Part shown: positions 1 through 11,723 of the stretch, piece by piece | Position numbering within the stretch: position 1 is the first letter of the stretch | Layout: the number at the start of each line of letters is the position of its first letter | Source: Buchnera aphidicola (Mindarus japonicus) | GTDB lineage: Bacteria > Pseudomonadota > Gammaproteobacteria > Enterobacterales > Enterobacteriaceae | Assembly (NCBI RefSeq): GCF_039393905.1 | Contig: NZ_CP135030.1 | Span: 62,001 to 126,000, forward strand | DNA: 64,000 nt | Direction: 5' to 3' | Program-made: the position numbers and the translations under genes | The notes under the pieces: model-generated | Database searches by the model: none | What the model saw: the letters and a program-made list of their open reading frames with translations, nothing else | What the model was told of the DNA's origin: nothing

Positions 1-32
1 TTTCCAAATTCTTTTAATAATTTTTTTTTCAT
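1..32 (-). CDS. ribB: Probable 5' end of ribB (3,4-dihydroxy-2-butanone 4-phosphate synthase), cut by the window edge
   Basis: Only ten codons are inside the window, reading MKKKLLKEFG on the minus strand from an ATG at 32. An AGGAAA ribosome binding site lies just upstream (about 37-43). The residues resemble the E. coli RibB start, MNQTLLSSFG, including the spacing of the LL and FG pairs. RibB makes the four-carbon precursor of riboflavin, which would fit with ribE at 43 kb. The match is short, so the identity is tentative; the start itself looks real. Confidence 0.5.
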   Translation of the reverse strand, partial: MKKKLLKEFG

Positions 33-80
33 AAATTTTCCTGTTTTTTTCAAAATTAAATAAAATTTTATTTTTTAATA

Positions 81-104
81 TAAAAATTGCTATTTTTAAT
101 AGCA
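81..104 (-). terminator. Rho-independent terminator after hldE
   Basis: On the minus strand TGCTATT pairs with AATAGCA around a three-base loop (88-104) and is followed by ATTTTTA. It lies about 120 bases after the hldE stop and before ribB, so transcription probably ends here. The stem is short, with only five U residues. Confidence 0.5.
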
Positions 105-221
105 TTATCGATTAATTATAATTCTTTTTAAGAAACATTTAATTATCATTTATTTTTATAGGAAAATTATTAACTTTAATTCTACAGGAATTTGTATATA
201 AATTTATATTTTTTAGAAAAT

Positions 222-1199
222 TTATTTAATAGTGGTAGTAATTTTACAATCCTGAAAAAATTTAATTTTTTTCAGCATTTCTTCTATACTAACGGTTGAA
301 GTTCCTATTTTTTCAACAACTATTCCTGCTGCTATATTAGCGTACCAACATGCTATTTCAAAAGTTTTTCCTAATGATAACATAAGACTTATCAAGGATA
401 TAACAGTATCTCCTGCTCCGGTTGGATCATTTGCATTTTTTGAGAGCGATTGAAAATGAATAGAATTTTTATTATTTTCTATTAATGTCATTCCAAATTC
501 AGATTGTGTAATTAATAAAGCAGATAATTTTAATTTAGAAATTAATAATTTTCCTTTTTTAATTATTTCTATTTTATTTTCGCATCTTCCTACCATACTT
601 TGAAATTCTTCAAAATTAGGAGTTAATAACGTAGCACCAAAATATTTTGAGATATTTTCTTTTTTAGGATCAATTATTACAGGAATAGACAATTTTTTTG
701 CAATTTTAATAATCGATTCTGTGCTTACTAAAGTTCCTTTATTGTAATCGGATATAATAACTACATTATAATTTTTAATTATTCTTGAAATTAATTCCAA
801 CATTTCTTCTTTTTTTTCAATAAAATATTTTTTTTCTAAATCTAATCTTAATAATTGATTTTTTTTAGAAATTATCCGAATTTTTTTTATTGTTTTGCTA
901 TTATAATTAATGATTAAATTATGTTTAAGATTAGTTTCTTTTAATAAATTCTTTATTATTTTTCCTTCTGTGTCATTTCCTATCACACCTATTAAATGAG
1001 CATTACCTCCTATTTTAGAAATATTTTTAGCAACATTAGCAGCTCCTCCAGCTCTATTTTCTACATTTTTTACATTTACAATAGGTGCTGATTTTTCAAA
1101 AAAGTTTTTTTTGTCAGTGATATGCCAATATTGATCTAAAATAATATCTCCAATAACTAATATATTTGATTTTTTGAAATCGGAAATTATATTAAACAT
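222..1199 (-). CDS. hldE: Heptose-7-phosphate kinase HldE (RfaE), kinase domain only
   Basis: This is a PfkB/ribokinase-family sugar kinase that phosphorylates D-glycero-D-manno-heptose 7-phosphate for the LPS inner core. The N-terminal GGAAN motif (about residues 51-55) and the C-terminal DPTGAGD catalytic motif (about 258-264) are intact, and the sequence follows E. coli HldE closely up to the GTSTVS segment. I start at the ATG at 1199; a TTG at 1211 is in frame, but MFNIISDF fits the E. coli start. The protein is 325 residues against 477 in E. coli: the C-terminal adenylyltransferase domain is absent, and a terminator follows. It is divergent from cca. Confidence 0.88.
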   Translation of the reverse strand: MFNIISDFKKSNILVIGDIILDQYWHITDKKNFFEKSAPIVNVKNVENRAGGAANVAKNISKIGGNAHLIGVIGNDTEGKIIKNLLKETNLKHNLIINYNSKTIKKIRIISKKNQLLRLDLEKKYFIEKKEEMLELISRIIKNYNVVIISDYNKGTLVSTESIIKIAKKLSIPVIIDPKKENISKYFGATLLTPNFEEFQSMVGRCENKIEIIKKGKLLISKLKLSALLITQSEFGMTLIENNKNSIHFQSLSKNANDPTGAGDTVISLISLMLSLGKTFEIACWYANIAAGIVVEKIGTSTVSIEEMLKKIKFFQDCKITTTIK

Positions 1200-1392
1200 A
1201 ATGTACCACAATTTTAAAGTTTATGATTTACTCTTTATATCATATATTTTTTTAAGTATTAAAAGATATTTTTTTAAAAAAAAAATGATTTTTTTAAAAA
1301 AAAGCTTGTATTTCTACATTACATATTATGAATTTTTTTTAAAATAAAATTGTTTAGTTAGTAAAATAATACTAATTATTATAGGAATTTTT

Positions 1393-2649
1393 ATGAAAGT
1401 ATATTTAGTAGGTGGAGCAGTAAGAGATAGTTTATTAGGATTATCCATTAAAGATAAAGATTGGGTGGTAGTTGGAGCTACTCCTAGTATTTTACTAAAA
1501 AAAAAATATCAACAAGTTGGAAAAAATTTTCCAGTTTTTTTACATCCTACAAGCAATGAAGAATATGCATTAGCAAGAGTAGAAAAAAAAAAGGGAATAG
1601 GTCATACAGGATTTAATACTATATTCTCTCCAAATATTTCGTTAGAACAAGACTTAAAAAGAAGAGATTTAACAATTAATGCAATTGCACAAGATATAAA
1701 TGGAAATTTTATTGATCCTTTTAATGGAATTAAAGATTTAAAGAATAGGTTATTAAAACACGTATCTTCATCTTTTAGTGAAGATCCTTTGCGAATATTA
1801 AGAGTTGCAAGATTTGCAGCTAATTTTTCACATTTAGGTTTTGTTATTTCTAAAGATACTATGAAAATTATGTCATTAATGGTTAAAAATAAAGAGCTAA
1901 TGTATTTAAGTAAAGAAAGAGTTTGGAATGAAACAGAAAAAGCATTAAAAACAAATAATCCTCATATTTTTTTTAAAGTTTTGAAAGAATGTGATGCACT
2001 TTATATTATATTTCCAGAAATAGATAAAGTAATTAATTTTAATCATTTTTATTCAAATATTATTTTTAAAAATTATTCATCTAATTTATTTATAATTTTA
2101 GCAAAAATATCTAAAAATACTAGTGATATTTCTATACGTTTTTCTTCTATTTTTTCATTATTAAATAATATTATTTTTTTTAAAGATTCTTTATCTCATC
2201 AAGAATTTGATTATTGTTCTGCTATGCTAACAAAAAAAATGTGTGAACGTTTTAAAGTTCCAAAATATATTCAAGATTTTTCAACATTAATTTCTGGATT
2301 TTTTTTATTTTTGAGAAATTTTCATTTGCAAACGGAAAAGAAAATAATTTATTTTTTTAATCGAATGGATGTTTGGAGAAAACCAGATAGAATAAAAAAA
2401 TTAATTATGTTGATTGAACAAGGTTTTGTTTCATTCAACTTAAGTAAAAATTCTAATTTTAATTATTGTATTTTTTTGAGTAAGTATTTAAAAAAAATAT
2501 TTAATATTTCTTTAGATATTTCGGTACAATCAATTATAAAAAAAGGAATTTTAGGGTCTAAAATTAGTATTGAATTAGAAAAATTAAGAATTTCTAAAAT
2601 TAAGAAATGGAAGAAGAAAAATTTTAAAAAGTATTTTTTACTAAAATAA
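1393..2649 (+). CDS. cca: CCA-adding tRNA nucleotidyltransferase
   Basis: Cca adds or repairs the 3' CCA of tRNAs. It is essential here because none of the four tRNA genes in this window encodes CCA. The class II nucleotidyltransferase core is clear: GGAVRD at residues 7-12, the metal-binding aspartates D21 and D23 in DKDW, and RRDLTINA near 90. Length (418) is close to E. coli (412). The E. coli C-terminal HD phosphohydrolase motif (CHDLGK, H255/D256) is not conserved: the aligned stretch reads IFSLLNNI. CCA addition should therefore persist while phosphatase and phosphodiesterase activity is probably lost. An AGGAA site precedes the ATG. Confidence 0.95.
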   Translation: MKVYLVGGAVRDSLLGLSIKDKDWVVVGATPSILLKKKYQQVGKNFPVFLHPTSNEEYALARVEKKKGIGHTGFNTIFSPNISLEQDLKRRDLTINAIAQDINGNFIDPFNGIKDLKNRLLKHVSSSFSEDPLRILRVARFAANFSHLGFVISKDTMKIMSLMVKNKELMYLSKERVWNETEKALKTNNPHIFFKVLKECDALYIIFPEIDKVINFNHFYSNIIFKNYSSNLFIILAKISKNTSDISIRFSSIFSLLNNIIFFKDSLSHQEFDYCSAMLTKKMCERFKVPKYIQDFSTLISGFFLFLRNFHLQTEKKIIYFFNRMDVWRKPDRIKKLIMLIEQGFVSFNLSKNSNFNYCIFLSKYLKKIFNISLDISVQSIIKKGILGSKISIELEKLRISKIKKWKKKNFKKYFLLK

Positions 2650-3104
2650 ATAATTTTAAAAAATTATTAATATTTAATTATTTTATTAAAAAAAATTAAT
2701 AAATAGATATTTTTATTGTATATAATTTAAAAAATTTTATTTTAATATATAACATACATAAGTGTTAAAATATATAGAAAAGATTGATTAGGAAATTTTC
2801 CTATAAAGATAAAGCTCAAAAAATAATAGTAATAAATAATTTCTATAACTAGTTTCTGGTGTTAACAATTTTTTTTTTTTTTTTTAAAATGAAAATAAAG
2901 TATATTAATTTAAATTAATTTAAGTAACGATTTAAAAAAAAATTATTTTTTTATATTTTAATTTATAAAATAAGTACTAAATAAAGCCTTTGTAAAGCAA
3001 AAAATTGTAAATAATTAATTTATCTGGATTATTTGAAGTGGTTAATATTATTTAAATTTTTTTATATTTTTATTATTTTTTTAAAAAATATTACTAAATT
3101 ATAG
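2650..3104. other. Eroded spacer between cca and crr
   Basis: No gene is recognisable on either strand. In E. coli, uppP (bacA) lies beside cca, so this may be the graveyard of uppP, but I see no remnant of its motifs. It contains a run of 17 T at 2869-2885, the longest homopolymer I noticed. The sequence is otherwise A/T filler. Confidence 0.6.
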
Positions 3105-3147
3105 CTTTGCAGTTTAAACGGTAAAAATTTCCGTTCAAACTGTAAAG
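3105..3147 (-). terminator. Hairpin terminator of the ptsH-ptsI-crr operon
   Basis: A 17-base inverted repeat (3105-3121 with 3131-3147) around a nine-base loop lies directly after the crr stop. It contains one G-U and one A-C pair. It is GC-richer than its surroundings, which suggests selection. No strong U-run follows on the minus strand, so it may act as an mRNA 3'-end stabiliser as well as a terminator. Confidence 0.6.
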
Positions 3148-3149
3148 AA

Positions 3150-3641
3150 TTATTTTAATATAGTCATAATTTTTGTTTTTCCTTCAATAACTTTCCCTGA
3201 AAATTTTTTTATTTTATTTATTTTTTCCATATTAGAAATAATTATTGGAGTTATTATGGATACTGCATTTTTTTTTAAAAATAGTAAATCTAAACCAATG
3301 ATAGGTTCCCCTACTTGAACTTTTCTTTTTTTAATAATTAAATTTTTAAAACCTTTTCCTTTAAGCTGTACTGTATCGATTCCAAAATGTACAAATAATT
3401 CTATGTCTTCATCTGATTTTATAGAAAAAGCATGTAATGTTTTAAATATTTTTCCGATAGTTCCGGAAATTGGAGCAACTAATTGATTTCCTGATGGATT
3501 AATTGCTATCCCATCTCCAACTATTTTTTTAGAAAATACTTCATCAGGAACTTTTTCAAGATCTATTATTGTTCCTGATATAGGTGCAATAATATCAATT
3601 TTTTTTTGATTTTTTTTAAAAAATTTAGAAAAAAAATTCAT
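3150..3641 (-). CDS. crr: Glucose-specific PTS enzyme IIA (EIIA-Glc)
   Basis: EIIA-Glc takes phosphate from HPr and passes it to membrane sugar permeases. The single-domain protein (163 residues, E. coli 169) keeps both active-site histidines, H70 and H85, the latter in FVHFGIDTV, which carries the phosphate. It ends the ptsH-ptsI-crr operon as in E. coli and is followed by a hairpin. With most regulators lost in such genomes, its job is probably sugar transport rather than catabolite control; that is inference. The membrane component it serves is not in this window. Confidence 0.95.
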   Translation of the reverse strand: MNFFSKFFKKNQKKIDIIAPISGTIIDLEKVPDEVFSKKIVGDGIAINPSGNQLVAPISGTIGKIFKTLHAFSIKSDEDIELFVHFGIDTVQLKGKGFKNLIIKKRKVQVGEPIIGLDLLFLKKNAVSIITPIIISNMEKINKIKKFSGKVIEGKTKIMTILK

Positions 3642-3680
3642 TTCTTCCCCTTTATACTAAATAATTTTTTTTTAATTAAT

Positions 3681-5399
3681 TTAAATATTTTCATTATATT
3701 GTTTAATAACTTCTATTATTTCTTTAGATGTAGATTTTTTTAATGCTAATTCAGCAATTTCAGAAGATTTTTGAAAATTAGTTTCTCTAATAATTTTTTT
3801 TATATAAGGTATTGAAATAGAGCTCATACTAAATTCATTTATTCCTATTCCTACAAGTAAAACAGTTGCATTTTTATCAGCGGCTAATTCTCCACAAATT
3901 CCTGTCCATTTTCCCTCTGAATGCGATGCATCAGTAATTTTTTTTATTAAGTTAAGAACAGATGGACTCATAGGATCATATAAATGAGAGATTAAATCGT
4001 TTCCTCTATCTACGGCTAAAGTATATTGAGTTAAGTCATTTGAACCAATACTAAAAAAATCTACTTCTTTTGCTAAATGAGAAGAAATTACTGCAGCAGC
4101 TGGAGTTTCTATCATAATTCCAATTTCTATTTTCTTATCAAATTCGTATTTTTCCTGATATAATTTTTTTTTGATAAATTTTATTTCTTCTTTAAGAAAC
4201 CTTATTTCTTCTATTGAAATAATCATAGGAAACATAATCCGTATTTTTCCAAATGCTGAAGCTCTTAGTAACGCTCTCAGTTGAGTATGTAAAATATCTT
4301 TTCTATCAATTAAAATTCGAATTGCTCTCCATCCCAAAAATGGATTTTCTTCTTTTGGAAGATTCATATAAGGAATGTTTTTATCTCCTCCAATATCCAT
4401 AGTTCTAATAATAACAAATTTTCCTTTCATAGAACTTGCTATAGTTTTATAGGAGTTAAATTGTTCTTCTTCAGATGGAAGGGAGTTTCTTTCCATAAAT
4501 AAAAATTCTGTTCTATATAGTCCAATACATTCCGCACCGTATTTTTTTGCATTTTTAATATCTCTTATTCCGCTAATATTTGCTCCGATTTCTATTTTAT
4601 GATTATCTAATGTAATAGCTGGAAATTTTTTTAATTTTAGTAATTCATTTTTTTCTAATAAAAAATTTTTTTTTCTTTTTTTAAATTCTTCTATTAGTTT
4701 AGTATGGGGGTTAATAAAAATTTCATTATTTATACTATCTAAAATTAAATAATCACCATCTTGAACTTTTTTAGTAATATCAGTTGTTCCAACGATGGCT
4801 GGTAATTCTAATGATCTTGCTATAATAGATGAATGCGAAGTTTTTCCTCCTAAATCTGTAATAAATCCAAGTATTTTCTTTATATTAATTTGAGTTGTTT
4901 CTGAAGGCGTTAAGTCTTTAGCAACTAAAATTACTTTTTCAGTAATGTTTTCTAAATCAATGATTTTAAATTTTAAAATATTTTTTATTAATCGGTTACT
5001 AATATCTTTAATATCAATAGCACGATTTTTTAAGTATTCATCGTTTAAATTTTCTAGTTCATTTTGTTGCTTTTGAAAAACTGTAAGAGCAGCAAATTCT
5101 GCTGACATATTTTTTTCTTGAATACAAGAAATAATTTCTTGTTCTAATTCTTCATCTTCAAGTAACATAATATGTCCCTCAAAAATTGATTCTTTTTCTT
5201 TTCCAAGTGATTTTCTTGTTTTTAATTTTATTTTTTTTAATTGTTTTATTGATTTTGCTCTTGCATTAATAAATTTTTTAACTTCTTTATTTAATTTTTT
5301 AGAAGAAATTTTTTTTTGATTAATAATTATTGGTTCTTCTTTTATTATTAACGCTTTACCAAGAGCAATTCCTGGAGATGCTATAATACCCGAAATCAT
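3681..5399 (-). CDS. ptsI: PTS enzyme I (phosphoenolpyruvate-protein phosphotransferase)
   Basis: Enzyme I starts the PTS by autophosphorylation with phosphoenolpyruvate and phosphorylates HPr. The order is an N-terminal HPr-binding and phosphohistidine region with H189 in GGKTSHSS, then a C-terminal PEP-binding barrel with the GICGELA cysteine motif. Length (572, E. coli 575) and both sites are intact, so it should be active. It lies between ptsH and crr in the same direction. Confidence 0.97.
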   Translation of the reverse strand: MISGIIASPGIALGKALIIKEEPIIINQKKISSKKLNKEVKKFINARAKSIKQLKKIKLKTRKSLGKEKESIFEGHIMLLEDEELEQEIISCIQEKNMSAEFAALTVFQKQQNELENLNDEYLKNRAIDIKDISNRLIKNILKFKIIDLENITEKVILVAKDLTPSETTQINIKKILGFITDLGGKTSHSSIIARSLELPAIVGTTDITKKVQDGDYLILDSINNEIFINPHTKLIEEFKKRKKNFLLEKNELLKLKKFPAITLDNHKIEIGANISGIRDIKNAKKYGAECIGLYRTEFLFMERNSLPSEEEQFNSYKTIASSMKGKFVIIRTMDIGGDKNIPYMNLPKEENPFLGWRAIRILIDRKDILHTQLRALLRASAFGKIRIMFPMIISIEEIRFLKEEIKFIKKKLYQEKYEFDKKIEIGIMIETPAAAVISSHLAKEVDFFSIGSNDLTQYTLAVDRGNDLISHLYDPMSPSVLNLIKKITDASHSEGKWTGICGELAADKNATVLLVGIGINEFSMSSISIPYIKKIIRETNFQKSSEIAELALKKSTSKEIIEVIKQYNENI

Positions 5400-5485
5400 A
5401 ATATTACCTTTAATATGATGATAGCTTGTTATTTTTAGGAATTGAAATTTAATATTTTAAAAATTCTATTTTAGAAAAGTAAAAA

Positions 5486-5746
5486 TTATTCTTTTAAGGC
5501 AGTAATTAATTCTGCTAAAGATTCAACAGCTTTCTTTTCATCTTCCCCTTCAGCAGATATGTTAATTTTAGAACCTTTAACGATACCTAATGTTTGTAAT
5601 TTAAATAAACTTTTTGCACTAGCACTTTTTTTATTTGTTGTTACCATAATTTTAGATTTAAATTTTTTTGCTTCTTGTACAAACTTTGCTGCTGGACGTA
5701 TGTGTAATCCATGTGTTAGTAGTATTTCTACTGTCTTTTGAAACAT
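5486..5746 (-). CDS. ptsH: Phosphocarrier protein HPr
   Basis: HPr relays phosphate from enzyme I to EIIA. The 86-residue protein has the phosphorylated H15 in THGLHIRPA and the conserved S46 in SAKSLF. It is the first gene of the three-gene operon. The spacer to cysK upstream (about 100 bases) should carry the operon promoter, which I cannot pinpoint in the A/T background. Confidence 0.97.
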   Translation of the reverse strand: MFQKTVEILLTHGLHIRPAAKFVQEAKKFKSKIMVTTNKKSASAKSLFKLQTLGIVKGSKINISAEGEDEKKAVESLAELITALKE

Positions 5747-5845
5747 AATTCTTTCCTTGTTAGTATTTTATTAATACTTAATGTATAAAAAAATAATTTT
5801 TATTTAAGATTCAAAATATTTGAAAAAAATGTTTTTCAGAAAAAT

Positions 5846-6784
5846 TTATTGAAATAAAATAGTACTTAAATATCTTTCTCCAGAAGAAGGAAGAATTACT
5901 ACTATTTTTTTTTCTTCATATAAAGGATTCTGGATAATTTTATGTGCGGCAGCTACAGCTGCTCCTGAAGATATACCTGCAAGAATACCTTCTTTTTTCA
6001 TTAACATTTTGGAAAATTTTATAGCTTCTTCATCGCTGATTAATATAACTTTATCAATTAAATTTATATCTAAATTTTCCGGAATAAATCCAGCTCCAAT
6101 ACCTTGAATTTTATGTGCACTAATTGGAAATTTTTTTTTGTATTTTAAATTTGTAATAATAGGAGAATTTTTTGGTTCTACAGCTACATTTAATATTTTT
6201 TTTTCTGATTTTTTATTTAGATATCGGCTTACACCAGAAATAGTACCTCCTGTTCCAACACCGGAAATGAAAATATCTATTTTTCCTTTCATATCTTTCC
6301 AAATTTCAGGTCCTGTAGTTTTTTCATGTATTTCTGGATTAGCAGGATTTTCAAATTGTCTGGTATAAAAATATTTTTTAGGATTTAAAAATATTATTTC
6401 TTTTAGTTTTTTAATAGCCCCTTTCATACCCTGACTTCCATCAGTTAAAATTAAATTAGCTCCTAACATCTTAAGTAATTTTATTCTTTCTTTTGACATA
6501 GTTTCAGGCATGGTTAATGTTAATTTGTAATTTTTTGATGCAGCTAAGCAAGCTAAAGAAATTCCTATATTTCCGCTAGTTGCTTCTATTAAATGTTGTT
6601 TTTTTGTTAATTCTCCTATTTTTTCTGCATTGTTAATTATATTTTGACTAACTCTACATTTTACACTAAAACCAGGATTACGAGATTCTATTTTTACAAA
6701 AATGTTTCCATTTCCTATATTATTTAATTTAACGATAGGTGTATTCCCAATAGTTGAAAAATTATTCTTATATATTTTACACAT
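5846..6784 (-). CDS. cysK: Cysteine synthase A (O-acetylserine sulfhydrylase)
   Basis: CysK joins sulfide to O-acetylserine to give cysteine, using pyridoxal phosphate. The PLP lysine K42 in FSVKCR, the substrate loop TSGNIG and the phosphate-binding [10 protein letters not shown] are present. Length is 312 (E. coli 323), with the shortfall mostly at the ends. The cysK-ptsH order is the E. coli order. In E. coli cysZ and zipA separate cysK from ligA; neither is visible here. Confidence 0.96.
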   Translation of the reverse strand: MCKIYKNNFSTIGNTPIVKLNNIGNGNIFVKIESRNPGFSVKCRVSQNIINNAEKIGELTKKQHLIEATSGNIGISLACLAASKNYKLTLTMPETMSKERIKLLKMLGANLILTDGSQGMKGAIKKLKEIIFLNPKKYFYTRQFENPANPEIHEKTTGPEIWKDMKGKIDIFISGVGTGGTISGVSRYLNKKSEKKILNVAVEPKNSPIITNLKYKKKFPISAHKIQGIGAGFIPENLDINLIDKVILISDEEAIKFSKMLMKKEGILAGISSGAAVAAAHKIIQNPLYEEKKIVVILPSSGERYLSTILFQ

Positions 6785-7250
6785 AATTTTCCTTATTTAA
6801 ATTTAATATTTTTAAAAAATATTTTTTTGTTAAAAAATAATATTTAGATAAAGGAACAATCTAAACAAAATTTTTTAAAAAAATATTTTTTTTTAAATCA
6901 TTTATCTGATTAATATCTTTTGGTAAGGTTATTTTTTTTAAAAATAATTTACTTTTTAAAAATAAATTATTTGTTATTTAATTATGTTTAAAAAAATTTT
7001 ATTTAATAAATATTTTTTATTTTCATGTTTTAAAAGCTGCTAACATTTTTTTTAAAAAAATATTAGATTAAATGTTTTAAGAATTTATTTTTTATCTAAA
7101 TATCTTTTTAATTAAAAGAATATGTTAACATTAAAATAATAGAACACAAGCTGTGTACGATATAAAAATTATAATTAATATGTTAATTAAAATGATTGAA
7201 CATATTTGTTGTATATTATTTTTAATATTTAATAATAATTATTATAATAT
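6785..7250. other. Eroded spacer between cysK and ligA
   Basis: This divergent spacer lies where E. coli has cysZ and zipA. I see no ORF or motif of either. It is made of poly-A and poly-T blocks and must contain the promoters of cysK (minus) and ligA (plus). The end, around 7240-7250, reads into the ligA ribosome binding site. Confidence 0.6.
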
Positions 7251-7258
7251 GGAGCATT

Positions 7259-9291
<2,033 letters not shown>

Positions 9292-9298
9292 TATTTTT

Positions 9299-9371
9299 TG
9301 GGTCGTGCAGGATTTGAACCTGCGACCAATTGATTAAAAGTCAACTGCTCTACCAACTGAGCTAACGACCC
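9299..9371 (-). tRNA. tRNA-Lys (anticodon UUU)
   Basis: A full cloverleaf reads on the minus strand, from GGGTCGT to ACGACCC plus the discriminator A. The anticodon loop is CTTTTAA (anticodon TTT), and the T-loop is TTCAAAT. It is nearly identical to E. coli tRNA-Lys. CCA is not encoded. It follows the valine tRNA in the same direction, as lysV follows valUXY beside gltX in E. coli. Confidence 0.97.
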
Positions 9372-9407
9372 TATATTGAAAAGTAAATTTGATAGTTTTA
9401 AAGAATA

Positions 9408-9480
9408 TAGGTGATGACAGAATCGAACTGCCGACTTCCTCCGTGTAAAGGAGGCGCTCTACCAACTGAGCTAATCACCC
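9408..9480 (-). tRNA. tRNA-Val (anticodon UAC)
   Basis: The cloverleaf reads GGGTGAT at the 5' side and ATCACCT plus A at the 3' side. The anticodon loop TTTACAC is closed by a CCTCC/GGAGG stem. The first acceptor pair is G1-U72 rather than G-C. CCA is not encoded. It is probably co-transcribed with tRNA-Lys and divergent from gltX. Confidence 0.96.
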
Positions 9481-9614
9481 AATATAACTATTATAAATGC
9501 AAAAAAAATTGAGTCAATGATTATTTGAAATATAATATTTTTTATTAAGTAAAGTAATATTAAAAATTAATTTTTTTTTTAGAAATAAAAAATTTTATAA
9601 AACAGAAGGTTTAT

Positions 9615-11018
9615 ATGAAAGTAAGAACAAGATTTGCTCCAAGCCCAACAGGTTTTTTACATATTGGAGGAGCTAGAACAGCTTTATATTCTTGGTTATT
9701 TGCAAAAAAATATAAAGGATCATTTATTTTAAGAATAGAAGATACTGATATTAAACGTTTATCATCAAATGCAGTTAAATCAATTATTGATAGTTTAAAA
9801 TGGCTAGGTATAACTTGGGATGAAGGTCCTTTTTTTCAAATAGATAAATTATCTTATTATCAAAATATTATTCGATCTATGATTTCTAATGGTCAAGCAT
9901 ATAAATGTTATTGTTCAAAAGAACGACTAGAAAATATTAGAAAATTACAAATATCAAAAAATAAAAAACCTAAGTATGATAGAAAATGTAGGAAAAATAA
10001 AATTTTTTATAAAAAAAATCAATCTTATGTGGTTAGATTTAAAAATCCTTTAAAAGGTTCTGTAATTGTTAAAGATCAAATAAGGGGGAATATAATATTT
10101 CAAAATAAAGAGTTAGATGATCTTGTTATTCAAAGAGAGGATGGTCTTCCAACATATAATTTTTGTGTTGTGATAGATGATCGAGATATGAATATTACCC
10201 ATATAATTAGAGGGGAGGATCACATTAATAATACTCCTCGTCAAATTAATATTATGAATTCATTAGGAATAAATATTCCTTCATACGCTCATTTATCTTT
10301 GATAGTTGATGAAAAAGGAAAAAAAATTTCAAAAAGAAATAATTTAGTGGACGTTATGTCGTATCATAAAAAAGGATATTTACCAGAAGCATTATTAAAT
10401 TATATGTTTAGATTAGGTTGGTCTAATGGAAATAGAGAAATTTTTTCAATAGAAGAAGTAAAAGAGGTTTTTGATTTAAAAGATATTAGTTCTTCTTCTA
10501 GTATGTTTGATATGGAGAAATTATCTTGGTATAACCGATATTATATGAAAAAAATTTCAATAGATCGGCTAGTTCTTCTTTTAAAAAATCAATTTCTAAT
10601 TATGAATATAAATATAAAATTTGGACCTGATTTAAAGGAATTAATTAAATTATTAAGATTTAGATTTAGCACTGTTAAAGATATGGCTAACGAATGTAAA
10701 ATTTTTTACAAAGAAAATATTATTTTAAAAGATTTAAATAAACAATATATTCATTTAAATACTAACGCAGTAGTATTTTGTTTTTATAAAAAAATAAAAA
10801 ATATTAAAAGTTGGGATATTGAAAGTATTTCTTTTGCTTTAAAAAAGGTTGTAGAAAAATTTAAAATTAATTTTAAAGAATTAGCAATTCCTTTAAGAAT
10901 AATTTTAACAGGAAAAGAAAATTTTTTTTCTATTAATACGATAGTTTTTCTTTTAGGGAAAGATGTAGTTTTATTAAGAATTAAAAAAGGGTTGAATTGG
11001 ATTTCTGGAACTATTTAA
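9615..11018 (+). CDS. gltX: Glutamyl-tRNA synthetase
   Basis: GltX charges tRNA-Glu. It is a class I synthetase with the HIGG signature at residues 16-19 and KISKR near 236. The zinc-binding segment keeps CYCSKE and the later cysteine. Length is 467 (E. coli 471). An AAGG site precedes the ATG. The setting between valine/lysine tRNAs and an alanine tRNA copies the E. coli gltX region. Confidence 0.97.
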   Translation: MKVRTRFAPSPTGFLHIGGARTALYSWLFAKKYKGSFILRIEDTDIKRLSSNAVKSIIDSLKWLGITWDEGPFFQIDKLSYYQNIIRSMISNGQAYKCYCSKERLENIRKLQISKNKKPKYDRKCRKNKIFYKKNQSYVVRFKNPLKGSVIVKDQIRGNIIFQNKELDDLVIQREDGLPTYNFCVVIDDRDMNITHIIRGEDHINNTPRQINIMNSLGINIPSYAHLSLIVDEKGKKISKRNNLVDVMSYHKKGYLPEALLNYMFRLGWSNGNREIFSIEEVKEVFDLKDISSSSSMFDMEKLSWYNRYYMKKISIDRLVLLLKNQFLIMNINIKFGPDLKELIKLLRFRFSTVKDMANECKIFYKENIILKDLNKQYIHLNTNAVVFCFYKKIKNIKSWDIESISFALKKVVEKFKINFKELAIPLRIILTGKENFFSINTIVFLLGKDVVLLRIKKGLNWISGTI

Positions 11019-11086
11019 TTTTTTTTTTAAAAATATTTTTTTAATTAAATGTTTTTTATATGAGAGCAATATAATTGTAATCGGGG

Positions 11087-11160
11087 GGGGCTATAGCTCA
11101 ATAGGGTAGAGCGTTTGCATGGCATGCAAAAGGTTATCGGTTCAATTCCGTTTAGCTCCA
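11087..11160 (+). tRNA. tRNA-Ala (anticodon GGC)
   Basis: The cloverleaf runs from GGGGCTA to TAGCTCC plus A. The anticodon loop is ATGGCAT with a TTTGC/GCAAA stem, and the T-loop is TTCAATT. The acceptor has one G-U pair (3-70), the alanine identity element. It begins inside a run of eight G, the most G-rich spot in the window. CCA is not encoded. Confidence 0.96.
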
Positions 11161-11243
11161 AAATTATTAAAATTTTTTATTAAAGTAATTTTTTGAAAAT
11201 AAAAAAACTATTACTTAAGCTTTATTTTTCATTTTTTTAGTTT

Positions 11244-11540
11244 TTATAATTGTAAATTCATAATTTCTTGGTAAACTGAAATTAATTTATTTGCTAAGCG
11301 CATAGCAGTTTGAATAGAGAGTTCAGAATTTTCTAATTTAATAATAGAATTTTTAAAAGATAAATTATCTTCTTTATTTTTTGATAAATTAGTTTTATTT
11401 TGTTTATTAATATTAATTTTCGTATTTTTTTTTGGAGTTAATATAATAAATTTTTTTGAATTATCAGTTTCCTTTATTTTTAAATTTTCTATTTTTTTAT
11501 TGTAAATTTTTTCACAATTGTTAATTGTATTGATAAACAT
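11244..11540 (-). CDS. fliE: Flagellar hook-basal body protein FliE
   Basis: FliE joins the MS-ring and export gate to the rod. The 98-residue protein (E. coli 104) is recognised by its C-terminus, ANKLISVYQEIMNLQL, which matches the conserved FliE end. The N-terminal half is lysine- and asparagine-rich and diverged. It is divergent from fliF, as in E. coli. Confidence 0.88.
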   Translation of the reverse strand: MFINTINNCEKIYNKKIENLKIKETDNSKKFIILTPKKNTKININKQNKTNLSKNKEDNLSFKNSIIKLENSELSIQTAMRLANKLISVYQEIMNLQL

Positions 11541-11723
11541 TTTTTTCTTATTTTTTAAAATTTTTTTTTATTTGTATAGATTATAAATGATAAATTTGAA
11601 CTTTCAAGAAAAATACTTTTTTTTAAAAAAAATAAAAAAAATTTTTAAAAAAGAAATTTATTTTTAATTTTTTAAAATAATTTAAAAAAATAAACAAAAT
11701 AAATTAGCAGTAGGATAATTTTT

